A DNA stretch of 64,000 bases. Source: an uncultured Pelagibacteraceae bacterium (lineage in GTDB: Bacteria > Pseudomonadota > Alphaproteobacteria > Pelagibacterales > AG-422-B15). Positions 9,178 through 18,691 of this stretch are shown here, in pieces (the first letter of the stretch is position 1; each line of letters begins with the position of its first letter). The notes under the pieces are model-generated. The model had not been told where the DNA came from. It saw only the letters and a list, made by a program, of their open reading frames with translations, and did not search any database. The stretch is taken from contig CABZIW010000003.1 in the NCBI GenBank assembly GCA_902526005.1, forward strand, positions 62,001 to 126,000. The letters are read 5' to 3'. The position numbers and the translations under genes were made by a program.

Positions 9178-10266
9178 TTAATTATTAAATAAAAAATGCA
9201 TTACGTCACCATCTTGTACTACATAATCCTTACCTTCGCTACGCATCTTTCCAAGTTCTTTCGCTTTTGACTCTCCTTCACAATCTAAATAGTCTGTATA
9301 TGATATAGTTTCAGCTCTAATGAAGCCTTTCTCAAAGTCTGTGTGGATTTTTCCTGCAGCTTTTGGTGCAGTAGTGCCATTTTCGATCGTCCATGCCCTT
9401 GTTTCTTGTTCGCCAGCAGTGAAATAAGTAATTAAGTTAAGAGTCGAATATCCAGCTTTTATAACCTTATTCAAGCCAGACTCATCTAATCCTAGACTTT
9501 CAAGATAATCTTTTTGATCGTCTTCATTTAAAGACGAGATTTGTGACTCAATTTCTGCTGAAATCTTAATTAATTTAGAATTTAGAAAATTTTCAATTTT
9601 TAAAGTTAGTTCATTACCTTCAATTATTGAATTTTCATCAACATTACATACGTAAATTGTTGGCTTGATTGTTATTAAGTTGAACTCTTTTATATGCGCA
9701 AAGATTTCATTCAAATTCTTCATTAAAATAGCAGGCTGACCTGATTCTAAGTGTTTAAGTAGAAGTTTCAAAGCCTCTGTTTTTAATTTGGCTTCTTTAT
9801 CACCTTTTTTTACTAGTTTTTCTAGTCCTTTATTTATTTTTTCGAGTTGTTCAATGTCGGATAGAACTAATTCAGTATTAATCGTTTCAATATCATCAAC
9901 AGGATCTATTTTATTGTTTACATGAGTAATATTAGTATCTTCAAAACAGCGAACCACATGAATAACTGCATCTACTTCTCTAATATGAGATAAAAATTTA
10001 TTTCCGAGTCCCTCTCCTTTAGAGGCACCTTTAACTAAACCCGCTATATCGTAAAAACTAAGAGATGTTGGTATTGTTTTTTTTGATTTTGCTAAATTGG
10101 ATAGAGTTTCTACTCTTGTATCAGGCACTATTACAGTACCCTCATTTGGTTCAATGGTACAAAAAGGGTAGTTTGCTGCTTCAGCGGCTATTTTCTTTGT
10201 TAATGCATTAAACAATGTTGATTTCCCAACATTTGGCAATCCAACAATTCCACACTTAAATCCCAT
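9178..10266 (-). CDS. ychF: Redox-regulated ribosome-binding ATPase YchF (Obg-like)
   Basis: A 362-residue TRAFAC GTPase-fold ATPase. The P-loop GLPNVGKSTLFNAL is at residues 8-21, followed by the switch region DIAGLVKGASKGEGLGN, a coiled-coil insertion and the C-terminal TGS domain (RAWTIENGTTAPKAAGKIHTDF segment). YchF binds ribosomes and responds to oxidative stress in other bacteria. Length is normal. It sits 6 nt after pth, a common bacterial pairing, and just before gpt. Confidence 0.95.
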   Translation of the reverse strand: MGFKCGIVGLPNVGKSTLFNALTKKIAAEAANYPFCTIEPNEGTVIVPDTRVETLSNLAKSKKTIPTSLSFYDIAGLVKGASKGEGLGNKFLSHIREVDAVIHVVRCFEDTNITHVNNKIDPVDDIETINTELVLSDIEQLEKINKGLEKLVKKGDKEAKLKTEALKLLLKHLESGQPAILMKNLNEIFAHIKEFNLITIKPTIYVCNVDENSIIEGNELTLKIENFLNSKLIKISAEIESQISSLNEDDQKDYLESLGLDESGLNKVIKAGYSTLNLITYFTAGEQETRAWTIENGTTAPKAAGKIHTDFEKGFIRAETISYTDYLDCEGESKAKELGKMRSEGKDYVVQDGDVMHFLFNN

Positions 10267-10272
10267 GATCGA

Positions 10273-10827
10273 TTATTTTAAATTATTAATAAATTTGGAT
10301 TTTTCTCCATCCAATAATATTTTTATATTTTCAGACATTTTTATATTTAATTCATTAATAACTTCTAACTCACTTTTTTTAAAATTGCTTAATACATGTT
10401 TATTAACCATTTCTTTATTACCCGGATGATTTATACCTATTCTTATTCTATTATAATTTTTTCCAATTTTACTATCTATTGATTTGAGCCCATTATGACC
10501 TGCGGAAGAACCCCCCAACTTGATTTTTATTTTTCCTAAAGTGATATCTAGATCATCATGAATAACATAAGTTAAATTTGATTTAATTTTGAAAAAGTTT
10601 AAGAAAGTTGCAATACTTTTACCACACTCGTTCATATAATCATTGGATTTAAAGGTGTATATTTTTTTCTTTCCAATAAGAAATGATGCCAACTCCCCAT
10701 CAAATTTCTTTTCTCTCATTACATCATCATGATCTTGTAAAAGCTGATCGATAAATAAATAGCCCACATTATGTCTATTATTTTTATGCTTTGTGCCAGG
10801 ATTCCCTAGTCCGATTAATGCAATCAT
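10273..10827 (-). CDS. pth: Peptidyl-tRNA hydrolase
   Basis: Pth frees stalled peptides from peptidyl-tRNA. The 184-residue protein starts IALIGLGNPGTKHKNNRHNVG, containing the catalytic His of the NRHNVG motif (about residue 20). The catalytic Asp lies in VIHDDLDI and the substrate loop in GGSSAGHNGLKSI. Length is close to family average. It is followed by ychF and preceded by the ribosomal protein gene rplY, an order typical of many bacteria (prs-rplY-pth-ychF). Confidence 0.95.
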   Translation of the reverse strand: MIALIGLGNPGTKHKNNRHNVGYLFIDQLLQDHDDVMREKKFDGELASFLIGKKKIYTFKSNDYMNECGKSIATFLNFFKIKSNLTYVIHDDLDITLGKIKIKLGGSSAGHNGLKSIDSKIGKNYNRIRIGINHPGNKEMVNKHVLSNFKKSELEVINELNIKMSENIKILLDGEKSKFINNLK

Positions 10828-10872
10828 AAGATTGAAGATATATAAATATCAAAATAGGTAAAAGAAAAAGTG

Positions 10873-11574
10873 TTATTCTTTATCTTTGTTTTCTTCTTTG
10901 TTATCAGCCTCTGGAGCTGCATCTTTTTTATCTTCAGCAGCGGCACCACCCTCAGCAGCTTCACCTTCAGCAGCCTCGCCTTCTGCAGGAGCTTCAGGTT
11001 CTTTTACAACAGTAGGTGCAGCAACAGATGCTACAGTGAAATCTCTATCACTAATTGTTGGAGAAATTCCGTCACCTAAATTTGCTGCAGAAATTCTGAT
11101 TGTGTCACCTATTTCTAAACCCTCTAGATCGAAAACTATCTCTTCAGGTATATTATTAGCAGGGCAACTTAGTTGAACAGTACGTCTATTAACATTTAGA
11201 ACACCACCTCGTTTTAATCCAGGTGATAACTCTTCATTTATAAACCTAGTAGGAATGTCTAGAGTAATTTTTGAGTCTGCAGCTAGTCTTAAAAAATCAA
11301 TGTGTATAGGTTGATCAGAAAGTGGATCAAATTGAACCTCTCTTGGAATTGCTAAGCTTTTCTTTCCATCAATGTTAAGTGAAAATATTCTAGTTAGGAA
11401 ACCACCAGAATTGATCTCTTTTTGAACTGTAATCTTATCTAATGAAATGTTTACAGGGTTTTCACCTAAACCATACATGACTGAAGGAATCTTACCTGCA
11501 GCTAATACTTTTTTTACAGCGGATTTACCAGATCCATCCCTGATTTCAGCGTTTAAATTACTTTCTTTGCTCAT
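10873..11574 (-). CDS. rplY: 50S ribosomal protein L25/TL5/Ctc
   Basis: A 233-residue long-form L25 (Ctc) protein that binds 5S rRNA. The N-terminal L25 domain (about residues 5-95, with PSVMYG and VQFDPLSDQPIHIDFLRL) is followed by the TL5 beta domain (about 96-185). The C-terminus, from about residue 186, is a low-complexity Ala/Glu tail with repeated EGEAA units. Such acidic tails vary strongly between strains. It lies between prs and pth, as in many bacteria. Confidence 0.94.
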   Translation of the reverse strand: MSKESNLNAEIRDGSGKSAVKKVLAAGKIPSVMYGLGENPVNISLDKITVQKEINSGGFLTRIFSLNIDGKKSLAIPREVQFDPLSDQPIHIDFLRLAADSKITLDIPTRFINEELSPGLKRGGVLNVNRRTVQLSCPANNIPEEIVFDLEGLEIGDTIRISAANLGDGISPTISDRDFTVASVAAPTVVKEPEAPAEGEAAEGEAAEGGAAAEDKKDAAPEADNKEENKDKE

Positions 11575-11625
11575 AATGATGTGGTTGGTATTAAATTAAA
11601 ATTACCTATATGGCAAGTATATAAA

Positions 11626-12561
11626 TTAAAATTCAAATAGACTTGATACTGAGCTCGCCTCGGATATCCTCTTAATTGCCTCGCCCAATAAATCTGAGAT
11701 GCTAATCGACCTAATTTTCTCACAAGCTTTTAATTTTTCCTGATTATTGATTGAATCAGTAATTACTAGTTCAGTCAATTTTGATGCACTAATTTTTTCT
11801 AAGGCCTTACCTGTTAAAACTCCGTGCGTAACATATGAAGTGATACTGTTAGCTCCTAAATCTATAATTTTGTCAGCTGCATTACAAATTGTTCCTGCTG
11901 AGTCAATGATATCATCTAGAATAATACAATCCTTTCCTTTTACGTCTCCAATGATATTCATTACCTCACTTTCACCTGCTCTGGGTCTTCTTTTATCAAC
12001 AATAGCAATTGAGGCTCCGATCTTGTTTGCAATCGCTCTTGCCCTCACTACTCCACCAATATCAGGAGAAACTGCAACTAGATTACTAATTTCATATTTC
12101 TCTTTTATGTCTTTTGAAAACACTGGACCTGCAAATAAATTATCTGTTGGTATGTCAAAAAATCCCTGTATCTGTTCAGCATGAAGATCTAAAGTAAGCA
12201 CTCTGTCTGCTCCAGCAGTTGTTATTAAATTTGCAACTAATTTTGCAGAGATAGGGGTTCTTGGCCCTGGTTTTCTATCTTGACGTGCATATCCATAATA
12301 AGGGATCACAGCAGTAATCCTTTTTGCTGAAGCTCTTTTCAGTGCATCTATCATCACCAGTAGTTCCATTATATTATCATTCGCTGGGTAAGATAGAGAC
12401 TCCATTACGAATACATCCTCACCACGAATGTTCTCTTTAATTTCTACATAAACTTCATCATCAGCAAATCTTGTAATAGAAGCATTTGTAAGGTTTTCGC
12501 CAAGATATTCTGCGACGCTCTTAGATAAAGGTAAATTGCTGTTTCCTGCAATAATTCTCAT
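11626..12561 (-). CDS. prs: Ribose-phosphate pyrophosphokinase (PRPP synthetase)
   Basis: A 311-residue enzyme making PRPP from ribose 5-phosphate and ATP. Class I motifs visible are [14 protein letters not shown], the ATP/ribose segment [38 protein letters not shown], and the PRPP loop [18 protein letters not shown]. The product feeds gpt in this same gene run, plus histidine, tryptophan and nucleotide synthesis. It is 3 nt downstream of pgeF and 51 nt upstream of rplY. Confidence 0.96.
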   Translation of the reverse strand: MRIIAGNSNLPLSKSVAEYLGENLTNASITRFADDEVYVEIKENIRGEDVFVMESLSYPANDNIMELLVMIDALKRASAKRITAVIPYYGYARQDRKPGPRTPISAKLVANLITTAGADRVLTLDLHAEQIQGFFDIPTDNLFAGPVFSKDIKEKYEISNLVAVSPDIGGVVRARAIANKIGASIAIVDKRRPRAGESEVMNIIGDVKGKDCIILDDIIDSAGTICNAADKIIDLGANSITSYVTHGVLTGKALEKISASKLTELVITDSINNQEKLKACEKIRSISISDLLGEAIKRISEASSVSSLFEF

Positions 12562-12564
12562 AAT

Positions 12565-13320
12565 TTATCTGTCTTTTATAACAATTGTTGAAATCATTCT
12601 ACCATAATCGGTTATATTTTTTTTATAATTTCTGCGATAGCTAAAACATAATGTTTCTTCGCTGAAAGTATCGACATCAACAATCTCGTGGTTAGTAATT
12701 TGCTCATCAGAAAGTATCTTGAGAATGAATTCAGTAAGTGAAAACAGATATCTATTATTATGATTTTTTTGAAAAAATCTCTCATTATCTTGATCTTGTT
12801 TAATAAAATTTTTGTAAAAAGGCAATCTTACCTCATAGGATTTTTGTCTTATACATGGGCCAATACTGCAACGTATATTATCTCTCTTTCCGCCCAGCTT
12901 GGTTATTTGTAAAATTGTATTTTGAATTATACCATTCAAGGCACCTTTCCAGCCTGCATGACAAGCCCCTATTATTTCATTTTTCACTTCATAAAATAAT
13001 AATGGAGCACAATCAGCCGTTAATACTGATAAGATTTTATTATTTTCTTTAGTAACAATCCCATCACATTTTAAAATTTCAGACTTATTGCTGCTATCTA
13101 AAACTATTGCATTAGAAGAGTGTGTTTGATGCATAGTAATAATATCAGACTTTTTTAAACCGTAATAACTAGAAATAGCTACTAAATTTTCTTCAATAGC
13201 ACCATATTCATCTTTTGATCCTTTTCCACAATTTAATGATTTATATCTTCCTTGCGAAACACCACCCAATCTTGAAAAGAAACAATGATCTATATTTGAG
13301 AGATTTTTTGTAAAAAACAT
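12565..13320 (-). CDS. pgeF: Peptidoglycan editing factor PgeF / multicopper polyphenol oxidoreductase (YfiH/DUF152)
   Basis: A 251-residue YfiH-family protein. Zinc/metal-site segments are visible: the TMHQTHS histidine motif, SVLTADCAPLLF with its Cys, and CHAGWKGALNGI with a His. Family members were once called laccase-domain proteins, and E. coli YfiH is now known as a peptidoglycan editing factor. The stop of the methyltransferase gene overlaps this start by 1 nt. The lgt-midA-pgeF order is common in alphaproteobacteria. Confidence 0.9.
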   Translation of the reverse strand: MFFTKNLSNIDHCFFSRLGGVSQGRYKSLNCGKGSKDEYGAIEENLVAISSYYGLKKSDIITMHQTHSSNAIVLDSSNKSEILKCDGIVTKENNKILSVLTADCAPLLFYEVKNEIIGACHAGWKGALNGIIQNTILQITKLGGKRDNIRCSIGPCIRQKSYEVRLPFYKNFIKQDQDNERFFQKNHNNRYLFSLTEFILKILSDEQITNHEIVDVDTFSEETLCFSYRRNYKKNITDYGRMISTIVIKDR

Positions 13321-14348
13321 TAAATATTAATTTCCAAAACTTTAAATAAATTTCCCATATATTCTCTTTTGGTAAGTATTTCCAACTGTTCGTTTATTTG
13401 CTGTTCTTTCTTTGGATTTTTTTTAATTAAGATATTAGCTCGATCTAAAATTCCATTTTGCCGAAGGAAATTAGATTGAGTATTTATTATAAAGTCATCA
13501 ATTTTATTTTCTTCTAAAATATTTTGTAGGTTATTAAAGTCTACATGATATGTGATATCTTGATTACCTGGGTTATCAAGAAAATCAGTTTTTTTATTTG
13601 ATTTAACTGACTGAAGTGTACTTATCTTAGGTAGATTAATATATCCATAATCAATTAGTAAGAAAAAACCATTATTCATAAGCAAGAAATTGATCAATTC
13701 CTGAAAGATTAAATTAGTCTCAGGAGAAAATTCAATTACCTCAAGATGCTTAAGGTCTTGTATATTTTTTACAAATTTAGAAATATCTGGTCTCGGCTTA
13801 ATAAAGTCAAATCTTAGACTATCCTTTTGATCCAATTTAATAACCGTTTCATAAATATTTCCGTTCCTACTCATTAATTGGCGCGTAGGTAACGCATCAA
13901 AAAACTCATTTGCAATTATTATTGAAAATTCATTGGGATATGAATTGAAATTTTTATGTATCTTACAATTGGGATAGTTATTTTTTAGATTTTGAATATA
14001 GAATTTATTAATTTCATTAAAGTGAATTGTATACTCGACATCTTCATCTAATAAAGCATTGAGTACTCTAGTAATATCGTTTATCAGAGCGCCTCTTCCT
14101 GGTCCAAGTTCAATTAAATTAAACTTTTTTATGTTTCTTACATGAATGAGGTTTAATATTTTTACAGCAATTATTTCACCAAACATTTGAGAAATTTCAG
14201 GCGCAGTAACAAAATCTCCATCTTTGCCTATAGCTTTGTTAGACGTATAGTATCCATGCTCTTCATCTCTTAATGAAATATTCATAAAATCATCTAGATA
14301 GAGAAATGCACTTTCTTTTAAAGCATCGTAAATTTTATCTTGTATCAT
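13320..14348 (-). CDS. SAM-dependent methyltransferase, MidA/NDUFAF7 family
   Basis: A 342-residue class I methyltransferase of the DUF185 family. The SAM-binding loop is IELGPGRGALINDI (about residues 102-115) and the family block ANEFFDALPTRQL follows. The N-terminal GYYTSNKAIGKDGDFVTAPEISQMFGE segment is diagnostic. The mitochondrial homologue NDUFAF7 methylates an arginine of a complex I subunit, so a role in respiratory complex I assembly is plausible but not proven here. The gene overlaps the lgt end by 14 nt and the pgeF start by 1 nt. Confidence 0.9.
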   Translation of the reverse strand: MIQDKIYDALKESAFLYLDDFMNISLRDEEHGYYTSNKAIGKDGDFVTAPEISQMFGEIIAVKILNLIHVRNIKKFNLIELGPGRGALINDITRVLNALLDEDVEYTIHFNEINKFYIQNLKNNYPNCKIHKNFNSYPNEFSIIIANEFFDALPTRQLMSRNGNIYETVIKLDQKDSLRFDFIKPRPDISKFVKNIQDLKHLEVIEFSPETNLIFQELINFLLMNNGFFLLIDYGYINLPKISTLQSVKSNKKTDFLDNPGNQDITYHVDFNNLQNILEENKIDDFIINTQSNFLRQNGILDRANILIKKNPKKEQQINEQLEILTKREYMGNLFKVLEINI

Positions 14349-15147
14349 TTTTAATGCTTTTAATTACTAAAATTAAAATTCCAGCAAGAAACATTGGTAA
14401 AGATAATATCATGCCCATTGTAAGAAAATGATATACAAATCCTAATTGGATATCGGGCTCGCGTGTAAATTCAACGGTAAATCGAAATAATCCATAAAGC
14501 ATCAGAAAGATACCTGAAATTATTCCAGGCTTTTTAAGTTTTTTAAATTTAAAAATTAAAATATTTAAAATTATAAATAATAAAAGTCCTTCTAAAAAAG
14601 CTTCATATAATTGACTTGGATGACGATACTGGTTGTCAGCGTTTGGAAATTTCATTCCAATAAGAAAATTTGAAGGTCTACCAAATAATTCGCCATTAAT
14701 AAAATTAGATATTCTGCCAAAAAATATTCCAACAGGAGCTGATACACATATCAAATCGCTTATTTCGAAAAAAGTAGTTTTATAGAGTTTTGAAATTATT
14801 ATGGCGGCTGTAACAATACCAAGCAAACCTCCGTGAAAGGATAAACCTCCTTGCCAAAGATATAATATCTCAATTAGATTTTCAGAGTAATAATCATAAT
14901 TATAGAAAATCACATATCCCAATCGTGCTCCTATAATTAATCCAATTATTGAATAAAAAATCAGATCATCAATTAGTTTTTCATTGATGCTATTACTATG
15001 AGAAACTGCTTTATTTGAAGCGAGATATTTAATGTATCTCCAAGCAAATATAAATCCTACAATATACGCAAGTGAGTACCAACGGATATCAAGAGGACCT
15101 ATCGAAAAAAAAACTGGACTAATAGATGGAAAACTAAGATAAATCAC
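14335..15147 (-). CDS. lgt: Prolipoprotein diacylglyceryl transferase
   Basis: Lgt adds diacylglycerol to the lipobox Cys of prolipoproteins in the inner membrane. The 270-residue protein has about seven hydrophobic helices and the signature GRISNFINGELFGRPS, with HGGLLGI and RHPSQLYEAFLEG blocks. A substrate candidate, the MlaA lipoprotein, is encoded at 50309-51130. It is the first gene of a long minus-strand run that continues to gpt. Confidence 0.96.
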   Translation of the reverse strand: MIYLSFPSISPVFFSIGPLDIRWYSLAYIVGFIFAWRYIKYLASNKAVSHSNSINEKLIDDLIFYSIIGLIIGARLGYVIFYNYDYYSENLIEILYLWQGGLSFHGGLLGIVTAAIIISKLYKTTFFEISDLICVSAPVGIFFGRISNFINGELFGRPSNFLIGMKFPNADNQYRHPSQLYEAFLEGLLLFIILNILIFKFKKLKKPGIISGIFLMLYGLFRFTVEFTREPDIQLGFVYHFLTMGMILSLPMFLAGILILVIKSIKNDTR

Positions 15148-15188
15148 GTTAATTTTGAATAATATTTAAAATATATTTATCACTAATT

Positions 15189-15338
15189 ATGATCACAAGG
15201 AAAGTTTTAATTAATAAATTTATTAACTTTGTTACAAAAGGCTTTGAGCTTTCACAAGCGATCAATGATGAATACAAAACAATTAAAAAGTTTAAAAAAG
15301 ATAGAAATAATGCCAAAGAAAAAAAACACTGCAAGTAG
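15189..15338 (+). CDS. Small basic hypothetical protein upstream of proC
   Basis: An ATG at 15189 opens 49 codons ending in TAG at 15338. The product is strongly basic (KKFKKDRNNAKEKK near the end) and has an amphipathic segment, FINFVTKGFELSQAINDEYK. The position between lgt and proC is where many alphaproteobacteria carry a small UbiK/BMFP-like gene, but I cannot show homology. It overlaps the chosen proC start by 29 nt. It could be noise in AT-rich DNA. Confidence 0.35.
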   Translation: MITRKVLINKFINFVTKGFELSQAINDEYKTIKKFKKDRNNAKEKKHCK

Positions 15339-16161
15339 TTTAAATAAAGAAAAATTTTTAATAATTGGCGCTGGTAATATGGGAATTGCTGTGATCAAGT
15401 CATTATTTAACCACCGAATTTCATCAAAAAAAATCGTGGTTATTGAAAAGAATCAGTCAGGTGAATTGAAAAAATTAAAAAGATCAAATAATTTTGAAAT
15501 AAAAAATAGCATAGATAAAATTAATAATCTTTATCAACCTACAATCACACTTATTGCTGTTAAGCCTAATCAATTAAAAACACTGAATGGATTAGATAAA
15601 GATAATAGACTTGGTAATTCAATTATAGTTTCCGTAGTTGCTGGTAAAAAAATAAAAGATTTAAATAAAGTCTTCAAAAAAACATCAGGCATTGTAAGAG
15701 CTATGACTAATACTCCTGTATCTGTTAATATGGGTACCACAATTGTATATTTTGAGAGAAAAATAAAAACGAAACAAAAAAAACCTATTTTTGATTTCAT
15801 GTCCTTATTGGGGCAAGTCAGTGAAACCAAAAAAGAAGATTTAATTGATGATTTCACTGCAATTTTTGGAAGTGGTCCAGCATACATATATCTTTTTATA
15901 AATTCTCTCATTGAGATAGCTAATAAATCGGGGTTTAAAAATTCGGACAGTATGGTTTTACAGACTTTCTTAGGATCAATATTACTTTTATTAAGTGGGC
16001 AAAAAAAGCCTTCTGATTTACAGAAAAAGGTGACAAGTAAGGGAGGCACCACTGAAGCCGCGCTGAGTATTCTTGCTTCCAATAAAGGATTAAAAAGTCT
16101 TCTTACAAGAGCTGTCAACAAAGCAACAAAAAGATCTAGAGAATTGAGTAAAATTTCTTAA
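15310..16161 (+). CDS. proC: Pyrroline-5-carboxylate reductase
   Basis: ProC makes proline from pyrroline-5-carboxylate with NAD(P)H. The Rossmann motif FLIIGAGNMGIAVIKSL is near the N-terminus, followed by AVKPNQL, VRAMTNTPVSVNMGTT, AIFGSGPAYIYLFI and the C-terminal signature SKGGTTEAALSIL. Starting at the ATG at 15310 gives 283 residues with a short basic leader. An in-frame upstream start at 15229 would add 27 residues without family counterpart. The end overlaps the convergent sensor kinase gene by 4 nt. Confidence 0.92.
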   Translation: MPKKKNTASSLNKEKFLIIGAGNMGIAVIKSLFNHRISSKKIVVIEKNQSGELKKLKRSNNFEIKNSIDKINNLYQPTITLIAVKPNQLKTLNGLDKDNRLGNSIIVSVVAGKKIKDLNKVFKKTSGIVRAMTNTPVSVNMGTTIVYFERKIKTKQKKPIFDFMSLLGQVSETKKEDLIDDFTAIFGSGPAYIYLFINSLIEIANKSGFKNSDSMVLQTFLGSILLLLSGQKKPSDLQKKVTSKGGTTEAALSILASNKGLKSLLTRAVNKATKRSRELSKIS

Positions 16162-17462
16162 TTTGGTATTTCAATCGCAACCTCTAAACCTCCTAAATAA
16201 CTGTCGTGCAGTGATATTTTTCCATTAATTGAATTCAATAAGGATTTAGTAGTAGCTAGACCTAATCCAGAGTTTGAGACATTCTGATTTCTACTTTGGT
16301 CTACTCTATAGAAAGGTTTAAATACATTATCTTTTTCACTATCAGGTATACCAATTCCATTGTCATGAATGTTTATTTTAATTAGGTTTTTGTTTATATC
16401 TGCTTTAATTATTATTTTGTCAGATTGTACAATAGCATTATTTAATACATTTGTAATTGAACGAGAAAAAATATTCTCATTTACAAAAACTTCTTCATCA
16501 TTAATGATTTCAAGGTTAATTTCATGTTTTATAAAATGTATATCATTCTTAATATTTATTATTGCCTCAATAGGATTAATTGTAGATTTATCTTTTGACT
16601 CATTTATAGCTGCAAAATCTAAATATTCTACTAGCATCTCATTCATCTGATTTATTTCTAAATTAAGTTCATTTTTGATTTTATTATCTTTTATTGACTC
16701 AAGAAGTAACTTCATTCTCGTGAGAGGAGTTTTTAAGTCGTGACTCACTCCCGCCAACATAAGAGATCGTTGTTCAATTTGTCTTGATATTCGATTTTTC
16801 ATTTTTAAAAACTCTAAACTTGCCTGTCTTACCTCTAGAGCACCTGATACTTTGAAATTATTTACTTCTTGTCCTTTGCCAAATTGTTCTGCTGCCTTAG
16901 CCAAATTCGAAATTGGTTTAACTTGATTTTTCAAAAATAAATACGCTATCAAAATAAGGATAAATGATGAAATAATCTGCCACCCTAAAAATATATGGTT
17001 TCTTGAGGTTGTAATACGATGAATTGGGAAGTTAAAATGTATTACTTTTTCTGAAGCGCTTATCATAACATCGACTGTTTCGTTATCTTGTTCAATGACA
17101 AAAAATTTATGTTTAATTCTGGTACTCAATTCATTTTTTAGACTGACAAGTACTTGATTATCGTTTTGTTTGGCTTTTAACTGTTCCAAATCATATTCAC
17201 TCAATTCCTGGATATTCATTAGAAAGTAATCACCAAATTGACTTTTGGCTTGATACTGATTTAACCTGATTTCACTAGAGAGCATTCTGTCAGAAATTAA
17301 TTCTATTTCCATAGCAACAGATCTTGATAGGCGGTTGAGTGTGCGTTCCCACAAACTATTATAGTAATATGATAGAATTATTAATTGAAACATAACTATT
17401 GGGAACAAAACAATTAATACTGTTCTTCCTAAAAGACTGGTTGGTAGAATTTTTTTAATCAT
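16158..17462 (-). CDS. Sensor histidine kinase, EnvZ/OmpB type
   Basis: A 434-residue membrane kinase. Helix 1 is at about residues 12-32 and helix 2 at about 162-180, flanking a periplasmic sensor of about 130 residues. A HAMP segment follows, then the H-box AGVSHDLKTPLTRMK, N-box NVLNNAIVQS, and ATP-lid blocks DNGIGIPDSE and GLGLATTKSL. It directly follows the response regulator gene, so the pair is the likely phosphorelay. In alphaproteobacteria this trio (MarR, OmpR-type, EnvZ-type) is the petP/petR-like locus. The signal is unknown. Confidence 0.92.
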   Translation of the reverse strand: MIKKILPTSLLGRTVLIVLFPIVMFQLIILSYYYNSLWERTLNRLSRSVAMEIELISDRMLSSEIRLNQYQAKSQFGDYFLMNIQELSEYDLEQLKAKQNDNQVLVSLKNELSTRIKHKFFVIEQDNETVDVMISASEKVIHFNFPIHRITTSRNHIFLGWQIISSFILILIAYLFLKNQVKPISNLAKAAEQFGKGQEVNNFKVSGALEVRQASLEFLKMKNRISRQIEQRSLMLAGVSHDLKTPLTRMKLLLESIKDNKIKNELNLEINQMNEMLVEYLDFAAINESKDKSTINPIEAIINIKNDIHFIKHEINLEIINDEEVFVNENIFSRSITNVLNNAIVQSDKIIIKADINKNLIKINIHDNGIGIPDSEKDNVFKPFYRVDQSRNQNVSNSGLGLATTKSLLNSINGKISLHDSYLGGLEVAIEIPN

Positions 17463-18143
17463 TTAGTCAATCCATAGCTCATAACCAGAACCTCTTTTAG
17501 TTTTAAGAAATTTTGGAATCTTGGGGTCTTTTTCAATTTTTTTTCTTAGTCTATTTATACATACGTCCAATGTTCTTTCTTGATTAAAATTAAGTGATGT
17601 AATTAGCTCCTCTCTAGAAAATGACTTACCAGGAAATTTTGATAATATTCGCAATATTTTTAATTCGTTCTCATTAAGAGATAGTTCAGTTGATTTTCCC
17701 TTGATCACACCACTTTTTAAATCAACTATAATATTATCAAGTTGAATTTGTTTAGTTTCTTTTTTTATAGAAGTTTTATTTAAGATATTATTTATGCGTA
17801 ACAGCAATTCTTTTGGTTCAAAAGGTTTTCCCAAATAATCATCTGCTCCAATTTCTAAACCATGGACCCTGTCTTCAGTCTCTCCCATTGCAGTTAGATG
17901 GATTATAGGTATTAGCGATTTTTCACGAATTTCTTTTGTTAATTCATAACCATTTTGTCCAGGCATCATTATGTCAATAACAAGTAAATCAAATGTAATA
18001 TATTTTAGTACCTCTTTTGCTTCAGCGGCATTACTTGCTGTTGATACAAGGTACTTATTCTCTACTAAAAATGTCTTTAATAATTCTCTAATCTTATCAT
18101 CATCATCAACTAAAAGAATATGTAGATTATTTTCACTCATCAA
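17463..18143 (-). CDS. OmpR-family response regulator, PetR-like
   Basis: A 226-residue regulator. The receiver domain has the acidic pocket LLVDDDDKIREL, the phospho-Asp D57 in LLVIDIMMPG, and the switch Lys in GKPFEPKELLLRI. A C-terminal winged helix follows (ELSLNENELKILRIL, LDVCINRLRKKIE, KTKRGSGYEL). It overlaps the MarR gene end by 4 nt and ends next to the kinase gene. Orthologues next to a MarR gene in Rhodobacter are called PetR. Targets cannot be read from the window. Confidence 0.93.
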   Translation of the reverse strand: MMSENNLHILLVDDDDKIRELLKTFLVENKYLVSTASNAAEAKEVLKYITFDLLVIDIMMPGQNGYELTKEIREKSLIPIIHLTAMGETEDRVHGLEIGADDYLGKPFEPKELLLRINNILNKTSIKKETKQIQLDNIIVDLKSGVIKGKSTELSLNENELKILRILSKFPGKSFSREELITSLNFNQERTLDVCINRLRKKIEKDPKIPKFLKTKRGSGYELWID

Positions 18144-18646
18144 TGTTCCTCTATAAATGAATTTATTACTTGATTAAATCCTTGCACTGAACCAGCCCCA
18201 GACTTTACATAGGCTTTTGAAAGTGAATTGATAATGGGTTTTATTGCCTCGTTTAAAGCCTTGTTAGCATTATCTGTCATAAATAAATTTTTTTTTCTTG
18301 CATCCTCATTGTTTATTTTTTGAATAATTAAGTTTTCTTTGATTAGAACTCTGAGTACACGATTAAGGCTTTGTTTCCTTATATCCAATTTCTTTAGTAG
18401 TTCATTAAATGTTATTCCAGGCTTAATATTAATTATTAAAAGACATCTAATATCGGCTATACCCAATTTTTTATCATCAAGGCTTGCTAAAATTTCTTTT
18501 TCCAGAATTTTTGCAACTTCAAAAAAACTATTTAATGAATTTTTGATTCTGTCTTCACGCAGATAAAGTAGAGATGCAGATTTATTTGATATTGTATTTA
18601 AGTCAGCCACTATGACATAATAATCTGAAAAATATATATTAATCAA
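18140..18646 (-). CDS. MarR-family transcriptional regulator, PetP-like
   Basis: A 168-residue winged-helix protein. The core helix-turn-helix reads ITFNELLKKLDIRKQSLNRVLRVL, and the wing LIIQKINNEDARKKNLFMTDN has the MarR Asp-x-Arg wing motif. It is divergent from ilvE across 45 bp and overlaps the response regulator start. This arrangement matches the alphaproteobacterial petP-petR locus. A MarR repressor beside ilvE could control both directions from the short gap, but no clear operator was seen. Confidence 0.9.
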   Translation of the reverse strand: MINIYFSDYYVIVADLNTISNKSASLLYLREDRIKNSLNSFFEVAKILEKEILASLDDKKLGIADIRCLLIINIKPGITFNELLKKLDIRKQSLNRVLRVLIKENLIIQKINNEDARKKNLFMTDNANKALNEAIKPIINSLSKAYVKSGAGSVQGFNQVINSFIEEH

Positions 18647-18691
18647 GCCATTTATCTGTTATTAAACTTTTAATTTATTAGAGTATTTTAT

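Noticed and set aside
10886..11176. A plus-strand Ala/Ser-rich open frame
   Set aside because: It is the antisense reading of the low-complexity Ala/Glu tail of rplY, which lacks stop codons in that frame by composition.
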